Origin: JABURQ01 sp029243145
Lineage (GTDB): Bacteria; Planctomycetota; Planctomycetia; Planctomycetales; Planctomycetaceae
Direction: 5' to 3'
Assembly: GCA_965660145.1 (NCBI GenBank)
Contig: CBFHYX010000002.1
Span: 310,001 to 374,000 of the forward strand
DNA length: 64,000 nt
The notes beneath the pieces are model-generated. The model saw only the letters and a list, made by a program, of their open reading frames with translations, had not been told where the DNA came from and ran no database searches. Within the stretch, counting starts at the first letter, position 1. Every line of letters starts with the position of its first letter. Made by a program: the position numbers and the translations under genes. Shown here in pieces: positions 44,379-55,400 of this stretch.

Positions 44379-45680
44379 TAGCCCCGTCAATAATCCTGTG
44401 CTGCTGGAGAATTGATCTGTCTCGATGCCGAGTCTTTGGAGCATGGTAAGATAGAGATTGCAAAGTGGCGTGTTTTTCTCCTGGCTGAAGGCCAAGTGCT
44501 GTCCATGTTGGAACTGACCACCCGCCAGCAGGATCGGCAAGTTTCGATTATCGTGGGTGTTCGCGTCTCCCATGTTGCTGCCGTACAGGATCATGGTGTT
44601 GTCCAGCAATCGTCTCTCGCCTTCTTGTCGCTCGGCGAACTCGCCGAAGATTTTCGCTAGCAAATCCATTTGTTGTCGATCCACATCTTCCAGTTGCTGA
44701 ACTTTTTCAGTGGCTTGGCCGTGATGAGAGAGATTATGGTAGCCGTCAGTCGTGTTCTGGTTCTCATGTAACTGAAACACGGGAGTCGCAAACGCATCGA
44801 CCATCAACGTCACGATACGTGTGGAATCGGACTCTAGCGCCAAGCGAGCCATCTTCAGCATCAGCTCGAATTTTTCGAAAAACAGTTTCTGATCACGAAT
44901 ATCGTCTGGTGGCTGCTGCGATGTTTCAGGCTTGGTGCGGAGTTCCCATTTGCGTGCGGATTGTAAACGTTGTTCGACTTCACGAATCGATGTTAAATAC
45001 TGATCCATTCGGTCTCGATCGCTTTGCGAAAGTTGACGATTGAACGTTTCGGCATCCTCCATCAAGGTGTCGAGAACGCTGCCGCGTCGCTCGAGTTTGT
45101 GCAATTGACGTGCAACGTCGTTGGGGTTGCCCTGTACGAACATTTTCTGGAACAGCGCGGGGGCATTGTCGACCGCAGGTAACAGGGCGCCATCGCGTGT
45201 CCACGAAAGGCTGCGATTGGCCTTGTCGATATTCACGCCAAGGTTGAGTGTCCCAAATCGTGTGACTGGTCCCATCGCTTCGGAGGCGTATTGATCGAGC
45301 GATATTGTATTGCGAAAGCCAGAACGTGTTGGTCCCCGCGCGCCGGTCAAAAAACAGTTCTCGGTACTATGCCCGCCCGTCACATCGGGATGAGAAAGTC
45401 CGCTGAGGACGGTGAAGTCTGGCTGGAATTTGGCAAGTCGGGTCAGATAAGGGGAAAGCTCGTAATGGGTGCCGGACATTGTGGGAAAGAACGGCTTGGG
45501 CAACACCCCCAAATTGTTCGAGATCAGCAGCATGCGTTGCGGAGCCGCATAGGCCGACGATGCATCCACGGCACGCGCTCGACTTTCCAGCCAAGGCAAC
45601 GCCAGAGACACTCCCAAGCCACGGAGAATGTCGCGTCTGGTAACCTGCCCGCGAAAGTGCTTCAGACTGGACGAACTCAT
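44364..45680 (-). CDS. DUF1552 Tat-exported protein
   Basis: A 438-residue protein with a twin-arginine signal (TRRDILRGLGVSLALPWL) and the DUF1552 plan: PQRMLLISNNLGVLPKPFFP, TVLSGLSHPDVTGGHSTENC, a coiled helix with MDQYLTSIREVEQRLQSA, and LLDNTMILYGSNMGDANTHD near the end. The ATG overlaps the stop of the upstream cytochrome gene by four bases (45677-45680), so translation is coupled. It is the last gene before a 261-base gap in the cluster. Confidence 0.93.
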   Translation of the reverse strand: MSSSSLKHFRGQVTRRDILRGLGVSLALPWLESRARAVDASSAYAAPQRMLLISNNLGVLPKPFFPTMSGTHYELSPYLTRLAKFQPDFTVLSGLSHPDVTGGHSTENCFLTGARGPTRSGFRNTISLDQYASEAMGPVTRFGTLNLGVNIDKANRSLSWTRDGALLPAVDNAPALFQKMFVQGNPNDVARQLHKLERRGSVLDTLMEDAETFNRQLSQSDRDRMDQYLTSIREVEQRLQSARKWELRTKPETSQQPPDDIRDQKLFFEKFELMLKMARLALESDSTRIVTLMVDAFATPVFQLHENQNTTDGYHNLSHHGQATEKVQQLEDVDRQQMDLLAKIFGEFAERQEGERRLLDNTMILYGSNMGDANTHDNRNLPILLAGGQFQHGQHLAFSQEKNTPLCNLYLTMLQRLGIETDQFSSSTGLLTGLSFMS

Positions 45681-48259
45681 TTTTCACCTCGTTGATTTGC
45701 ATCGCAACCCGCTGGCCCCAGGAAAATGTGGCTCTGGACAAACTTGCGCAATAAGTCTCCCACGCGATACCCGTCGCTTTCACAGGCGTCGAGAATGTTT
45801 TCAATCTCGCTGCGGTCAGAAAATCGAACCGGCGTCCCGGTCGCATAAATCGTAAATTGCGACAACAAGTTTCGACCGAGTTGTCGCGGCTGACCCGCCA
45901 GTATCTTTTTCAAGTCGTGGATATCGGCGAACTGACGTCCATCGAGAAGCTTACCATCAGATTCGACCGCAGACGCCTTATTGTAGGCGAAGTCGTGGCC
46001 GGCACGGTCAATCCCGGTCACCAATTCTCCTTCTTCCAACCCTCGATAGCGAACTCTCCAGCCTCCAAGTATGTCAAAGTTTTCGAGCGCCATACCGACA
46101 GGATCAAAACGTGCATGACAACCGGCACACGATTCCTGTTTGGTATGAGCCGCTAATAACTGCCGGATTGTTTTGGCGCCTCGAATATCGGGTTCGACTG
46201 CGGGAACACTGGCGGGTGGAGGGGGTGGGGGCTCGCCTAACAATCTCTCCATGATCCACGCCCCACGAACTACGGGCGAAGTGGTTGTTCCATTGGCTGT
46301 CACTTTCAGGATGGCTGCTTGTGTCAACAAGCCTCCATACGGACTCTCATCGGGGATCATCACTTTACGAATGGCCGAACCAGACAGAGGCGGCAGTCGA
46401 TAATGATCGGCCAGGCGATCATTCACCAAGACAAAATCTGCCTTCACGAGCACACTTGCAGGAAGATTCTCCTGAATCATCATTGCAAAAAACGTTCGCG
46501 TTTCCCGCTCCATCGATTCGACCAGATAGCTATCGAAGCGGTATTCTGGATACAGGCGAATGTCGGGTTCGTCTCGAAACAGGTCCTTCAGGTTCAGCCA
46601 GTAATCGGTAAAGTTGGTGACGAATTGATCAAAACCACTGCTTTGCAAGAGGCGATTGGTCTGCTGTTCCAAGACTCTTGCGTTGCGTAATTGGTGATCG
46701 CTGGCAAGCTGCATAAGTTCTGCATCGGGCTTGGTATTCGTCAGAAAGTAGGACATGCGCGACGCGATTGCATAATGATTGTCGGCGGCCAGGGGCTCGT
46801 TGAGATAAAGTAGATGCGGAGAACAAAGAAACGCCTGATAGCCGGTCAACATTGCCTCCGCAAACGGGATTTGCTCCTTCAACTGCAATTGAATTAATGC
46901 CAGATACTTCTGAATGGCTTCTTCGGGAACAGGCTGTCGTGCCGCTTGTTGGACGAATCTTCGGAAGAGTCGCTCGGCATCGACGGCAGGATTTCCAGAG
47001 ACAATCTCCACATGCAATTTTCCTGACGAATTCGAGCGAATGGGGAGTTCATCGAACAAAACCCGATGGGAGAGAGGAGGCCATTGCTCTGGGGAGAGAG
47101 GGCCTTTCAGTTCTAACCATTGGAAGGCAACTCCCGGCTGACCACTTTTGGGGAAGGGAGGATAACGATAAGTGGGCGGCCCACCATTAACGTTACGTGC
47201 GAGCGGAACAGGCAAGCCGAGAAGGCTGTATTCGAAGGTCTCGCCGGCCCGTAGAAAGATGGTTGTTTCGTATTCCTTTTGTTTCGGCTGCACATCGATC
47301 AGACCACCGGTTGCGCGCACGTCACCCGACACATCGGCACCAGATGGCTTTCTTGCACGGAATGTCATAGGAACCGGTTTGACAGCCGGTTTGATTTCAA
47401 ACCCGGGCAACTGCAACACGGCGCGCGCCGAAAACCGAACACGATAATCACCAGTTAACCGAGCCACAAAACCTTGCGGATAACCGTAATAAGGCCAATG
47501 TGCTGAACGGAACAGTGCCAGTTCAATTTCAGGATCGTCGGGAGTTGCGGCTAGATCGTCTTTACCGATTGCTCGTGAATTGCGAGCGAAGAACATCGCT
47601 TGACGTTCTCCAAATGTTGAAGTTGTGCTGAATAACTTCCGTCCGATTGCTCGATATTCGGTAAGAGGCGGCGGTTGAATTTCACTGGCAATCGCTTGTC
47701 GTAATGCGACTTCCGAAGCCTCCAGATAAGCGATCAATTGCACGTGTGAAATGTCGAGAGTTTCGGTTGTTTTGTTGAAGTGGTGACCTTCACGATCAGC
47801 GGGCAGCATATCGCGGATATCGAGCGAAGGAAGCCTCAGAATATCGCGAAGGTTCTGTTGGTATTCATCCCGATTGAGCCTTCGCACAGGACCTCGACCG
47901 TTGACAACAATCTCTGCCAAATCGACTTTGTGAAGGACATCTTTGAGTTCTTGAACAAATTGAGCACGAAGTTCTGCGGAAAGGGGAGTCTCTTTGGGCG
48001 GCATCTCTCCCTTTTGGACCCGATCGTAAACTCGTATCCAGCGATCTCGAGTAAACGGAGAGTCCAAATCAAACTCAAGTGTCGTCAGGTTTAAACCGCC
48101 CTCGGTCAGTGCGCCCTCATGACAATCACGGCAATGAGATTTGATGACCGAGTTGACAGCCCCCGGTAACAAGTCCGAAGCTATGACATCTCTCTGTTGG
48201 AAACAGCTTAACACGCTGCATCCAATTATGGTCTTCAGAATAGTACGGTAGACGTTCAA
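45677..48259 (-). CDS. planctomycete-type cytochrome with DUF1587/1592/1588/1585
   Basis: An 860-residue exported protein with a hydrophobic N-terminus and a first heme motif CRDCH (Cys43, Cys46, His47). DUF1587 begins at PVRRLNRDEYQQNLRDIL. An insertion of about 250 residues (about 190-430) with beta-rich character follows, absent from the 700-residue relative at 38505-40607. Then come DUF1595 and DUF1592 (SYFLTNTKPDAELMQLASDH), DUF1588 (LTQAAILKVTANGTTTSPVV) and a second motif, CAGCHARFDPVGM near residue 711, followed by DUF1585. It overlaps DUF1501 upstream and DUF1552 downstream by four bases each, a tightly coupled trio. Confidence 0.92.
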   Translation of the reverse strand: MNVYRTILKTIIGCSVLSCFQQRDVIASDLLPGAVNSVIKSHCRDCHEGALTEGGLNLTTLEFDLDSPFTRDRWIRVYDRVQKGEMPPKETPLSAELRAQFVQELKDVLHKVDLAEIVVNGRGPVRRLNRDEYQQNLRDILRLPSLDIRDMLPADREGHHFNKTTETLDISHVQLIAYLEASEVALRQAIASEIQPPPLTEYRAIGRKLFSTTSTFGERQAMFFARNSRAIGKDDLAATPDDPEIELALFRSAHWPYYGYPQGFVARLTGDYRVRFSARAVLQLPGFEIKPAVKPVPMTFRARKPSGADVSGDVRATGGLIDVQPKQKEYETTIFLRAGETFEYSLLGLPVPLARNVNGGPPTYRYPPFPKSGQPGVAFQWLELKGPLSPEQWPPLSHRVLFDELPIRSNSSGKLHVEIVSGNPAVDAERLFRRFVQQAARQPVPEEAIQKYLALIQLQLKEQIPFAEAMLTGYQAFLCSPHLLYLNEPLAADNHYAIASRMSYFLTNTKPDAELMQLASDHQLRNARVLEQQTNRLLQSSGFDQFVTNFTDYWLNLKDLFRDEPDIRLYPEYRFDSYLVESMERETRTFFAMMIQENLPASVLVKADFVLVNDRLADHYRLPPLSGSAIRKVMIPDESPYGGLLTQAAILKVTANGTTTSPVVRGAWIMERLLGEPPPPPPASVPAVEPDIRGAKTIRQLLAAHTKQESCAGCHARFDPVGMALENFDILGGWRVRYRGLEEGELVTGIDRAGHDFAYNKASAVESDGKLLDGRQFADIHDLKKILAGQPRQLGRNLLSQFTIYATGTPVRFSDRSEIENILDACESDGYRVGDLLRKFVQSHIFLGPAGCDANQRGEK

Positions 48260-49686
48260 GAGAGAATGTCTTTGATCATGGAGCCGTGGACATCGGTCAA
48301 ACGGCGGTCGAGACCATTATGGTACCATGTCAGTCGCTCGTGATCGAATCCTAAAAGATGCATAACCGTGGCATAGAAGTCCCAAACGGTGGTCGGGTTC
48401 ACTTCTGCACGTCGCCCGAATTCATCCGTCGCACCGTAACTGACTCCCCCTTTGACGCCGGCTCCCATCATCCAGCAAGTGAAGCCATCCGGGTTATGGT
48501 CACGTCCAGCCGTCCCCGCCTGATGCGTGGGCATCCGTCCGAATTCGGTTGTCCATAAAACCAACGTATCTTCGAGAAGCCCCGATTGCTTCAGGTCTGT
48601 CAGCAACGCGGCAGTCGGTTGATCGAAGATCGGGCAATGACGTTCGTAGTCGGATTTCAATGTTTTATGAGCATCCCAATTGAGCAGCCCGTCGACTCCC
48701 GAAGCGCGCGACGCACAATACAAATTCACATAGCGGACATCCCGTTCGAGTAGCCGTCGCGTCAACAAACAGTTTTTGGCGTAAGCCGCCTTCAGTTTAT
48801 TTTCATCATTCGTCCCATAGGCTTGGTGAGCCTGTTCCGATTCCTGCGAGAGATCAGAAACTTGAGGGGCCGATACCTGCATACGCCCCGAGAGTTCGTA
48901 CGCGGCAATGCGCGCTTGCAAGTCGGACTCCTTGGCATTGGCAGTGGCAAATTGTTGATTCAGTTTTCGTAGCAACTCTCGTGTGGCGGCTTCTTCGTCG
49001 GGCTTGATCGATGGAGGAGGCGAGATGTTTCGGATGGGTCGGTGATCGCTCATCATGATGGCTTGATGCCGGGCCGGGAGAAAGCCGTTCGTCCAGTTCG
49101 CTTTCCCATTGGGTGGCTCGCCACGAATATCTGAAATAGCGACATAAGTCGGCAAATTTTCATTGGCTGTACCTAACGCATAGCTGGCCCACGCACCGGC
49201 AGCCGGGAAGCCTTCGGTTGGATGACCGGTATTCATGAACACACAGCCCGGCCCGTGCGTGTTCGATTCACTGTGCATCGAATGAATGAACGCGATGTCG
49301 TCAGCATGCTTCGACATATGAGGCAGCATGCTGGAAAACATCTTGCCGCTCTCGCCTGCGGGAGAGAACTTCCACGGACTTTGCATCAGGTTGCCGTTCT
49401 TGCCCTGAAACGAAACAAAGTTCTCCTCACCCGGTAATGGCTTGCCGTGGTACTTTTCGAGTGACGGCTTGTGCTCCCATAAATCAATATGCGAGGCCGC
49501 CCCAGGGCAGAAGATCTGTAACACTCGTTTCGCTTTGGGAGCGTGATGCGTCATTCCGCGTCCCGACTGCCACTTTGATTGCTCCGCGAGGAGCCCTCGG
49601 GAGATCAAATCAACCAACCCCACTCCGGCCAAGCCGGTAGTGATATTGTTGAGGAACCCGCGTCGGGTCATGTCGTGGATATTCAT
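48256..49686 (-). CDS. DUF1501 Tat-exported protein
   Basis: A 476-residue protein with a twin-arginine signal (MTRRGFLNNITTGLAGVGLV) and the full DUF1501 plan: IFCPGAASHIDLWEHKPSLE, AFIHSMHSESNTHGPGCVFM, TEFGRMPTHQAGTAGRDHN and the C-terminal HLLGFDHERLTWYHNGLDRR. The fold is related to sulfatases/alkaline phosphatases but no activity is known. It has no internal stops, unlike the pseudogene at 8331-9746. Its usual partner, a DUF1549/DUF1553 cytochrome, is one gene further upstream, separated by a sulfatase. Downstream it overlaps the DUF1592-type cytochrome by ATGA. Confidence 0.94.
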   Translation of the reverse strand: MNIHDMTRRGFLNNITTGLAGVGLVDLISRGLLAEQSKWQSGRGMTHHAPKAKRVLQIFCPGAASHIDLWEHKPSLEKYHGKPLPGEENFVSFQGKNGNLMQSPWKFSPAGESGKMFSSMLPHMSKHADDIAFIHSMHSESNTHGPGCVFMNTGHPTEGFPAAGAWASYALGTANENLPTYVAISDIRGEPPNGKANWTNGFLPARHQAIMMSDHRPIRNISPPPSIKPDEEAATRELLRKLNQQFATANAKESDLQARIAAYELSGRMQVSAPQVSDLSQESEQAHQAYGTNDENKLKAAYAKNCLLTRRLLERDVRYVNLYCASRASGVDGLLNWDAHKTLKSDYERHCPIFDQPTAALLTDLKQSGLLEDTLVLWTTEFGRMPTHQAGTAGRDHNPDGFTCWMMGAGVKGGVSYGATDEFGRRAEVNPTTVWDFYATVMHLLGFDHERLTWYHNGLDRRLTDVHGSMIKDILS

Positions 49687-49722
49687 GAGTAAACCTCATT
49701 CAGATGTTGTATCAGGTTTTAT

Positions 49723-52368
49723 CTAGTCAAGTTGTTGTTGAAGTTTGAAATAAATCTGGTCTTTTGTGGTCAGATAATTTTGTTCGGCGCGATAGGCGGC
49801 TGCGCGCTCTTCCTTCAGTTTGCGAAACTTTTCTTCCTGTTCGACTTCGTCACGGCGCTCCTGCCGAATCTGCTTGATTTCTTCATCACTGACAAATATC
49901 TGAGGGTACGTTTTTTCAAGAATTCGCTGAGCAACAGATTGTTTCTGAACAAGTTCCTGGTAGCCGGGCTGATCGAGATACTGTTGTCGAATGCGCTCAA
50001 GTTCTTTCGGCTTGCGACTTTTGGGTAACTCCTCGAGAAAAGGTTCTTGTTCAATCAAAAAATTATCGAGGGCACGCTTGGCCCGATGAGTCGTGAATAA
50101 AAGTTCTTTGTATTGAGGATCGTTCTCATGGAGGTCTTTGCGTATCTCTTGAATTTTCTTCGTGAACTCTTTGTGAGATCGAAAGGCGTCTGGATACTCC
50201 TGCTTCTGCCTGGCATCGAGTTCTTCTACGTGCTGGAAGAGTTGCCGATACTGTGCGTCAGACTGATAAAGGCGGTCGCGGGCATTCACTTTCTCGATCT
50301 TGAGCCGTTCTTCAAGTGCGATCTGCACGGGATGTTGACCATCCACAGACAACACATGCTTTAGGCCGGCTTCATAATGTGCATGCTGCTCGGCGTTCAG
50401 GATCTCCAAGTTATCAAACGCCGCATTAGAGTCATCCACCTGAAACGCTAGATAAGTCCTTTCCTGATCCAAAATCGGGTGCTTGGCGTAGACGACATGA
50501 TCGGCGTCGATGTGGGCGACCAGCTCATCTCCCAAAAATTCAACCGTTAATGTGTACCAGCGATCGGGATCGAAGTCGAAGGCGCACTCACCATGACGGC
50601 GAGAGAAGTACGGCCCCGATTTGTCTTGCGCAGTCTGAATGAAAAAGTGATCCCGGTGGAGATGAACCACGGCATTGTAATGGCCATTAGATCCTGTGAC
50701 CAAACGCAGATTTTTTGACTCTTGAAACTGAAAATCAAATCGAATCACCGCATTGCGAAACTGAGCGTCCTTCAGAAACATGCGAGTGTCCTCACTACCC
50801 GTCTTAACTCGCCGTAAGACTCCTTTTTCAATCGCCCAGTCTTTCGTAAAATGCCAACGGTCACTCTCTTGCCCTGCGGAGAAATGATCAGAGAAAAAAA
50901 GGTTCTGAGGCCGCGTTAACATCGGAGCAGAAGGCATACGTGCATTGATCGACGTTCGCCACGTTTGCAATTTTGATTTCAATCCACTCACCACCTTCGG
51001 CTTTGCGGCTGACAGATCTTCCTGCTCGGAAGAGTCCTCAGAGAGCGCATAGAGTTCAGTCTCTCCCGTGTCGAAAAACTCAATGAGTTTCCAGTCTTTG
51101 TCACGAATGGCTCCTGCCGAACGACCACCCAGAAAATGCGGTTGATCAAGGGGATAATGCCAATACAAAGGATCGCGTTCCAAAGAGAGCTTAGGAGTTT
51201 TCCATAAAGGCAAGATTGAGACGCCGTCCAACTTCTGATGGGAATCACCGTTGACTCCGAGCACATCAAGAATTGTCGGATAGAAATCAACATTCATGGT
51301 AAGACCATCGCAAATCGTTTTTTCTGGTATTTGCCCAGGCCACCTGACAATCAACGGAACACGAAGTCCCCCTTCATAGAGTTCACTTTTCCCTCCACGC
51401 AAAGGAGAGTTTGAGGTCACATTCGTTTCTCCACCATTGTCGCTGGTGAAGATAACAATGGTGTTCTCTGCCAACCCAAGATCATCGAGTGTTTTGAGAA
51501 TCATTCCCACACCGTGATCGATACTCTCTAACATTGCGGCGAGATGGGGGTTGTGGTCTCCCGCCCAGTGATTGAGTGTGTCCCCCTCATATCCTTGGTC
51601 CTCACACAAATAGCAACGCTCCTTGGTACTCTTGCCGGGCTGATGTTTCTGGCGATACTTCTCGACCAGATCCGGTTTGCCATTCAGAATCGAATGCGGA
51701 GCATAATGACTGAGGTAAAGAAAAAATGGTTGTTCCTGATTCCGTCTCATAAAGTCGACGGCTTCCAGGTTCATACGGTCCACTATAAACTCACTTTCAC
51801 CCAATAAATTTTCAGGTAGATCGAGCCAGCGGATCTGTTGATCCCGGAATTCGTACGGCCAGAAATTGGCACCGTTGCCCACTCCTTTGACTTCTCGGGC
51901 AATGTCCCAGTCGAAGCCATGGTCGTGTGGTTTCACTTCATATTCTGCACCATGATGTTCGTAACCGGTCAAATGCCATTTGCCGACCATTCCCGTGGCA
52001 TAACCCTGTTGTTGCAACATTTCGGGCAGAGTCAATTGATCAACCGGTAGCGCATTGGATGAGTTGGGGCGAAGGTAATCCAGAATGCCAATGCGGGCAG
52101 GGTATTGCCCCGTCAATAATGCCGCTCGATAAGGCGAACAAACAGGAGCAGACGCATAAGCCTGCGTAAATCGTACACCCTCGTTGGCAAGTTGATCGAG
52201 ATGTGGCGTCTCATTGAAATGATTGCCATAGCTGCCAAGTTCCGACCAACCCAAGTCATCCGCCAGTATGAAAACAATATTTGGCTTTTCGGCGGCATGA
52301 ACTTGAAACGTGCTCAGGATCACCAGAGTCACAACAAACAACAAACTGGGATGAAGTCGATTTAGCAT
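49723..52368 (-). CDS. exported sulfatase fused to LamG-like domain and helical tail
   Basis: An 881-residue protein. Signal peptide at 1-26; S1 sulfatase fold (about 28-475) with IVFILADDLGWSELGSYGNH, formylglycine motif CSPYR (Cys77), VIFTSDNGGETNVTSNSPLR and KSELYEGGLRVPLIV. Residues about 490-660 form a jelly-roll of LamG/DUF1080 type (FFSDHFSAGQESDRWHF ... FQVDDSNAAFDNLEILNAEQ), likely binding a glycan. Residues 690-881 are almost wholly helical and charged, with repeated Tyr-centred units (DAQYRQL at 704, DPQYKEL at 750, QPGYQEL at 800). The tail resembles no domain I know. ATG at 52368 opens the signal. It sits between the PSD1 gene (49 bases) and DUF1501 (36 bases). Confidence 0.87.
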   Translation of the reverse strand: MLNRLHPSLLFVVTLVILSTFQVHAAEKPNIVFILADDLGWSELGSYGNHFNETPHLDQLANEGVRFTQAYASAPVCSPYRAALLTGQYPARIGILDYLRPNSSNALPVDQLTLPEMLQQQGYATGMVGKWHLTGYEHHGAEYEVKPHDHGFDWDIAREVKGVGNGANFWPYEFRDQQIRWLDLPENLLGESEFIVDRMNLEAVDFMRRNQEQPFFLYLSHYAPHSILNGKPDLVEKYRQKHQPGKSTKERCYLCEDQGYEGDTLNHWAGDHNPHLAAMLESIDHGVGMILKTLDDLGLAENTIVIFTSDNGGETNVTSNSPLRGGKSELYEGGLRVPLIVRWPGQIPEKTICDGLTMNVDFYPTILDVLGVNGDSHQKLDGVSILPLWKTPKLSLERDPLYWHYPLDQPHFLGGRSAGAIRDKDWKLIEFFDTGETELYALSEDSSEQEDLSAAKPKVVSGLKSKLQTWRTSINARMPSAPMLTRPQNLFFSDHFSAGQESDRWHFTKDWAIEKGVLRRVKTGSEDTRMFLKDAQFRNAVIRFDFQFQESKNLRLVTGSNGHYNAVVHLHRDHFFIQTAQDKSGPYFSRRHGECAFDFDPDRWYTLTVEFLGDELVAHIDADHVVYAKHPILDQERTYLAFQVDDSNAAFDNLEILNAEQHAHYEAGLKHVLSVDGQHPVQIALEERLKIEKVNARDRLYQSDAQYRQLFQHVEELDARQKQEYPDAFRSHKEFTKKIQEIRKDLHENDPQYKELLFTTHRAKRALDNFLIEQEPFLEELPKSRKPKELERIRQQYLDQPGYQELVQKQSVAQRILEKTYPQIFVSDEEIKQIRQERRDEVEQEEKFRKLKEERAAAYRAEQNYLTTKDQIYFKLQQQLD

Positions 52369-52417
52369 GGGTGATTCCAGTGGGGTGAGTATTCTTGGAG
52401 CGTGACTTCTGTTGCGC

Positions 52418-55400
52418 TCACTGCACATAAATCAATTCGCTGGTATTGAGTAGCACCCGACACAATGCGATCAGTGAATGCTCTTCAATCAACGACAGAC
52501 AGTCGCCGACTTCTGTTGTTGTCGGTTGGCGGCCGTAGCAAAGCGCGAATGCACGCTCGATTTGTTGCTCAGGTTTGTCCCCTCCCTCAGAACGGAGTCG
52601 TTCGGCCAACGCTTCTGCCATATCGAGTGTAAACTGATGATTGAGCATCGTGAGTGCCTGCAACGGAGTCGTCGTTTCGGCTCGCTCGGGAGTCGAGTAC
52701 GCACAATCGGGTTGATCGAATTCGGTCATCAAATCGACCACCGACGCACGGGCATTTTGATGATAGACGGCTCGACGGTATGTCTCGGAACCATGTTGAT
52801 CGAGCGGTACATAAGTCGCCACATTGTCTTGTTGGTAATCATACAAACGGAATCCCGGCCCGCCCATTTTTTCGTTCAACTGTCCTGAAACTGACAGAAT
52901 TGTGTCACGAATTTCTTCCGCAGAAAGACGTCGCGGCGGGAAACGCCATAAGTAACGGCTGTCACCGTCAATGCGAGCAGCCTCTTCGTTAAACAGACTC
53001 GACTGCCGGTAAGATTGCGAGAGGACGATCATTTTGTGGAGTGGCTTGAGACGCCAGTTGTGTTCATGCAGTTGCTTGGCCAACCAGTCGAGAAGTAACG
53101 GATGCGTCGGCTTCACCCCCATATATCCGAAATCATTCGGCGTGGCCACAATGCCCGTTCCAAAATGATTTTGCCAGACTCGATTGACGAGCACGCGTGC
53201 TGTGAGAGGATTCTTCGGACTGGTGATCCACTCGGCCAACTCACGACGCCTTTCTGATTCGGAATCACTCTGAGCGAGACGGTAAGTAGGGGCGGCTTGA
53301 TCGAGCGTTGATAAACTCGCAGCAACGACCACCGCACCCTTTTTCTGTGGGCTGCCTCCTAGAAAAGTATAAAACGGCCCCGGTGCGGCTTGTCGCGATC
53401 CTAGCCAGGCTGTTTGTAAAGGTGGCGAGGCGCTTAATTCTCGTGATACTTGTGCCAGTTCTTGATCAATCTTTTTTAACTCGGACTCTTCCTCGGGTGT
53501 TGGCTTGGTGGCACGATCAATGCGATGCTTGCGGTGAGCTTCACTGACTGGCTTACGGTCGCGGCCATGAGCCACTTCATCCCACGACTTCCCGTCCAAC
53601 GAAACCTCGATGCGATAGTCGGCCACAAACATAAACTTTCGTTGTGATGGTGTCGCTTCGCCACGAGCGCTGGAAAACGTCACTCGATTAATGTTTGTCG
53701 GATTAGAGAGTTCAATCGTCAGGTCATTCCCTGCCGCCAAAAAACGTTCACCACTCTTGCCGTCAATGGCAAGGTGAGGACCATACGCGCTGGGAAAATC
53801 TTTAATCTCGCGAGCTTTTCCAGATGCCTTGCCACCGTTGTCGGCGAGTGCGACGTTTTGAGGGTCCGAGTCTGCGGACCAGACTTCAAACTCGTCGATG
53901 CGAAACCCGGATGATGATGCCGGATTGCCATCTTGTGCTTCACAGACCAGTCGCACAAACTTCGCCTGTACGGGATCGAATTTCTCGGTCGTACCGAGAC
54001 GATCAACCGGAGGGCGTGTCCAGCGTTTTTCGAGGGATAATGCTCCCCCGTTGAGCCCTCTCCGTGCCAGATGATTCTGATCGACAGGCTTACGGTCACC
54101 ACCATTTGCGACTTCATTCCACGATTCTCCATCCGCTGAGACCTCAATGCGGTATTCCAGCGACAGTCGGTCACGAAACTTACCCTCTCGGTCGCGCCCC
54201 CAAACGACACGATTGATTTCCATTTGTCGAGGGAATTCAATTTGCGCCCAACCAGACGTGTCCTTACTAATCCAACTATGGCCGTTGCCAGATTTCCCAT
54301 CGTTCAGATGTTCGATCTGATGAATGGGATAACCGGACAGCAAAGACGAAGCCGTGGCCTTACCACCAGAAGACGCAAGTGCCAGATTCGCTGGATCGCC
54401 TGGCCCGTAAATTTCCAGTTCGTCAATACATGGCTGACTCTGGTTCGTTAAAGAGATCGAGAATCGCACATACTTTGCGGAGATGGTCGGGAATGTCTCT
54501 TCATTTTGACGAGCATCGACGGCGGGTCTCGACCACTCTTTGTTTGACTCCCACAAACGCTGTGCGATTTCTGCTTTCAATTCGCGTTGCTGCTGAGTCA
54601 ACTCAGCTTTACGTGCGTTCAAAGGTTTCAACTTTTCGACTTGATGTCGTTGTTCTTCGGGAGTCGCCCAAACTCGGGATCCATGCCGGACTCCGGCGAA
54701 TGTTGCGTACCAACTATAATAATCTGTCTGCAAAATTGGATCGAATTTGTGGTCATGGCAGCGCGCACATCCCAGCGTCAACCCGAGGAATGATTCACCC
54801 GATGTTCGAATCATTTCATCAATCGTGTTGGCACGAATCTGAGCCGCTGCAACGGGGTCCTGATTTCCGACGTTGTCGTACGGACCGGCAACAAGAAACG
54901 CCGCACCGATTTCCTGATCCGGTTTCCCCTTGCCAAACAGATCACCTGCCAAATGCTCCCGAATGAATCGATCCATTGGCTTGTCTTGATTGAACGACTC
55001 AATCACGTAGTCGCGAAACGGCCAGAGATCATTGATGATCACGTTCCGTTCAAACCCGTTGCTCTCACCAAACCGGACGACATCCAGCCAGTGTCGGCCC
55101 CAGCGTTCGCCGTAACGAGGAGAGGCCAAGAGTCGATCCACTAATTTTTCATACGCTTGAGGGTCGGGATCCTTCTCAAAGGTCTCAATCTCAAGTGGCG
55201 TAGGTGGAAGCCCGGTCAGATCGTATGTAATACGGCGAATCAAAGTTCGTCGATCCGCAGATTGATTGAGAGTAAGCCCCTGTTCGGTTAACCGTGAGAA
55301 AACGAACGCATCAATCGGATTCGCTTGCCAAGAATCGGGAAGGCCGCCAGGTTTGGGAACCAACGCTTCAGCCAGCGGTTGTAACGACCACCAGGTTTTA

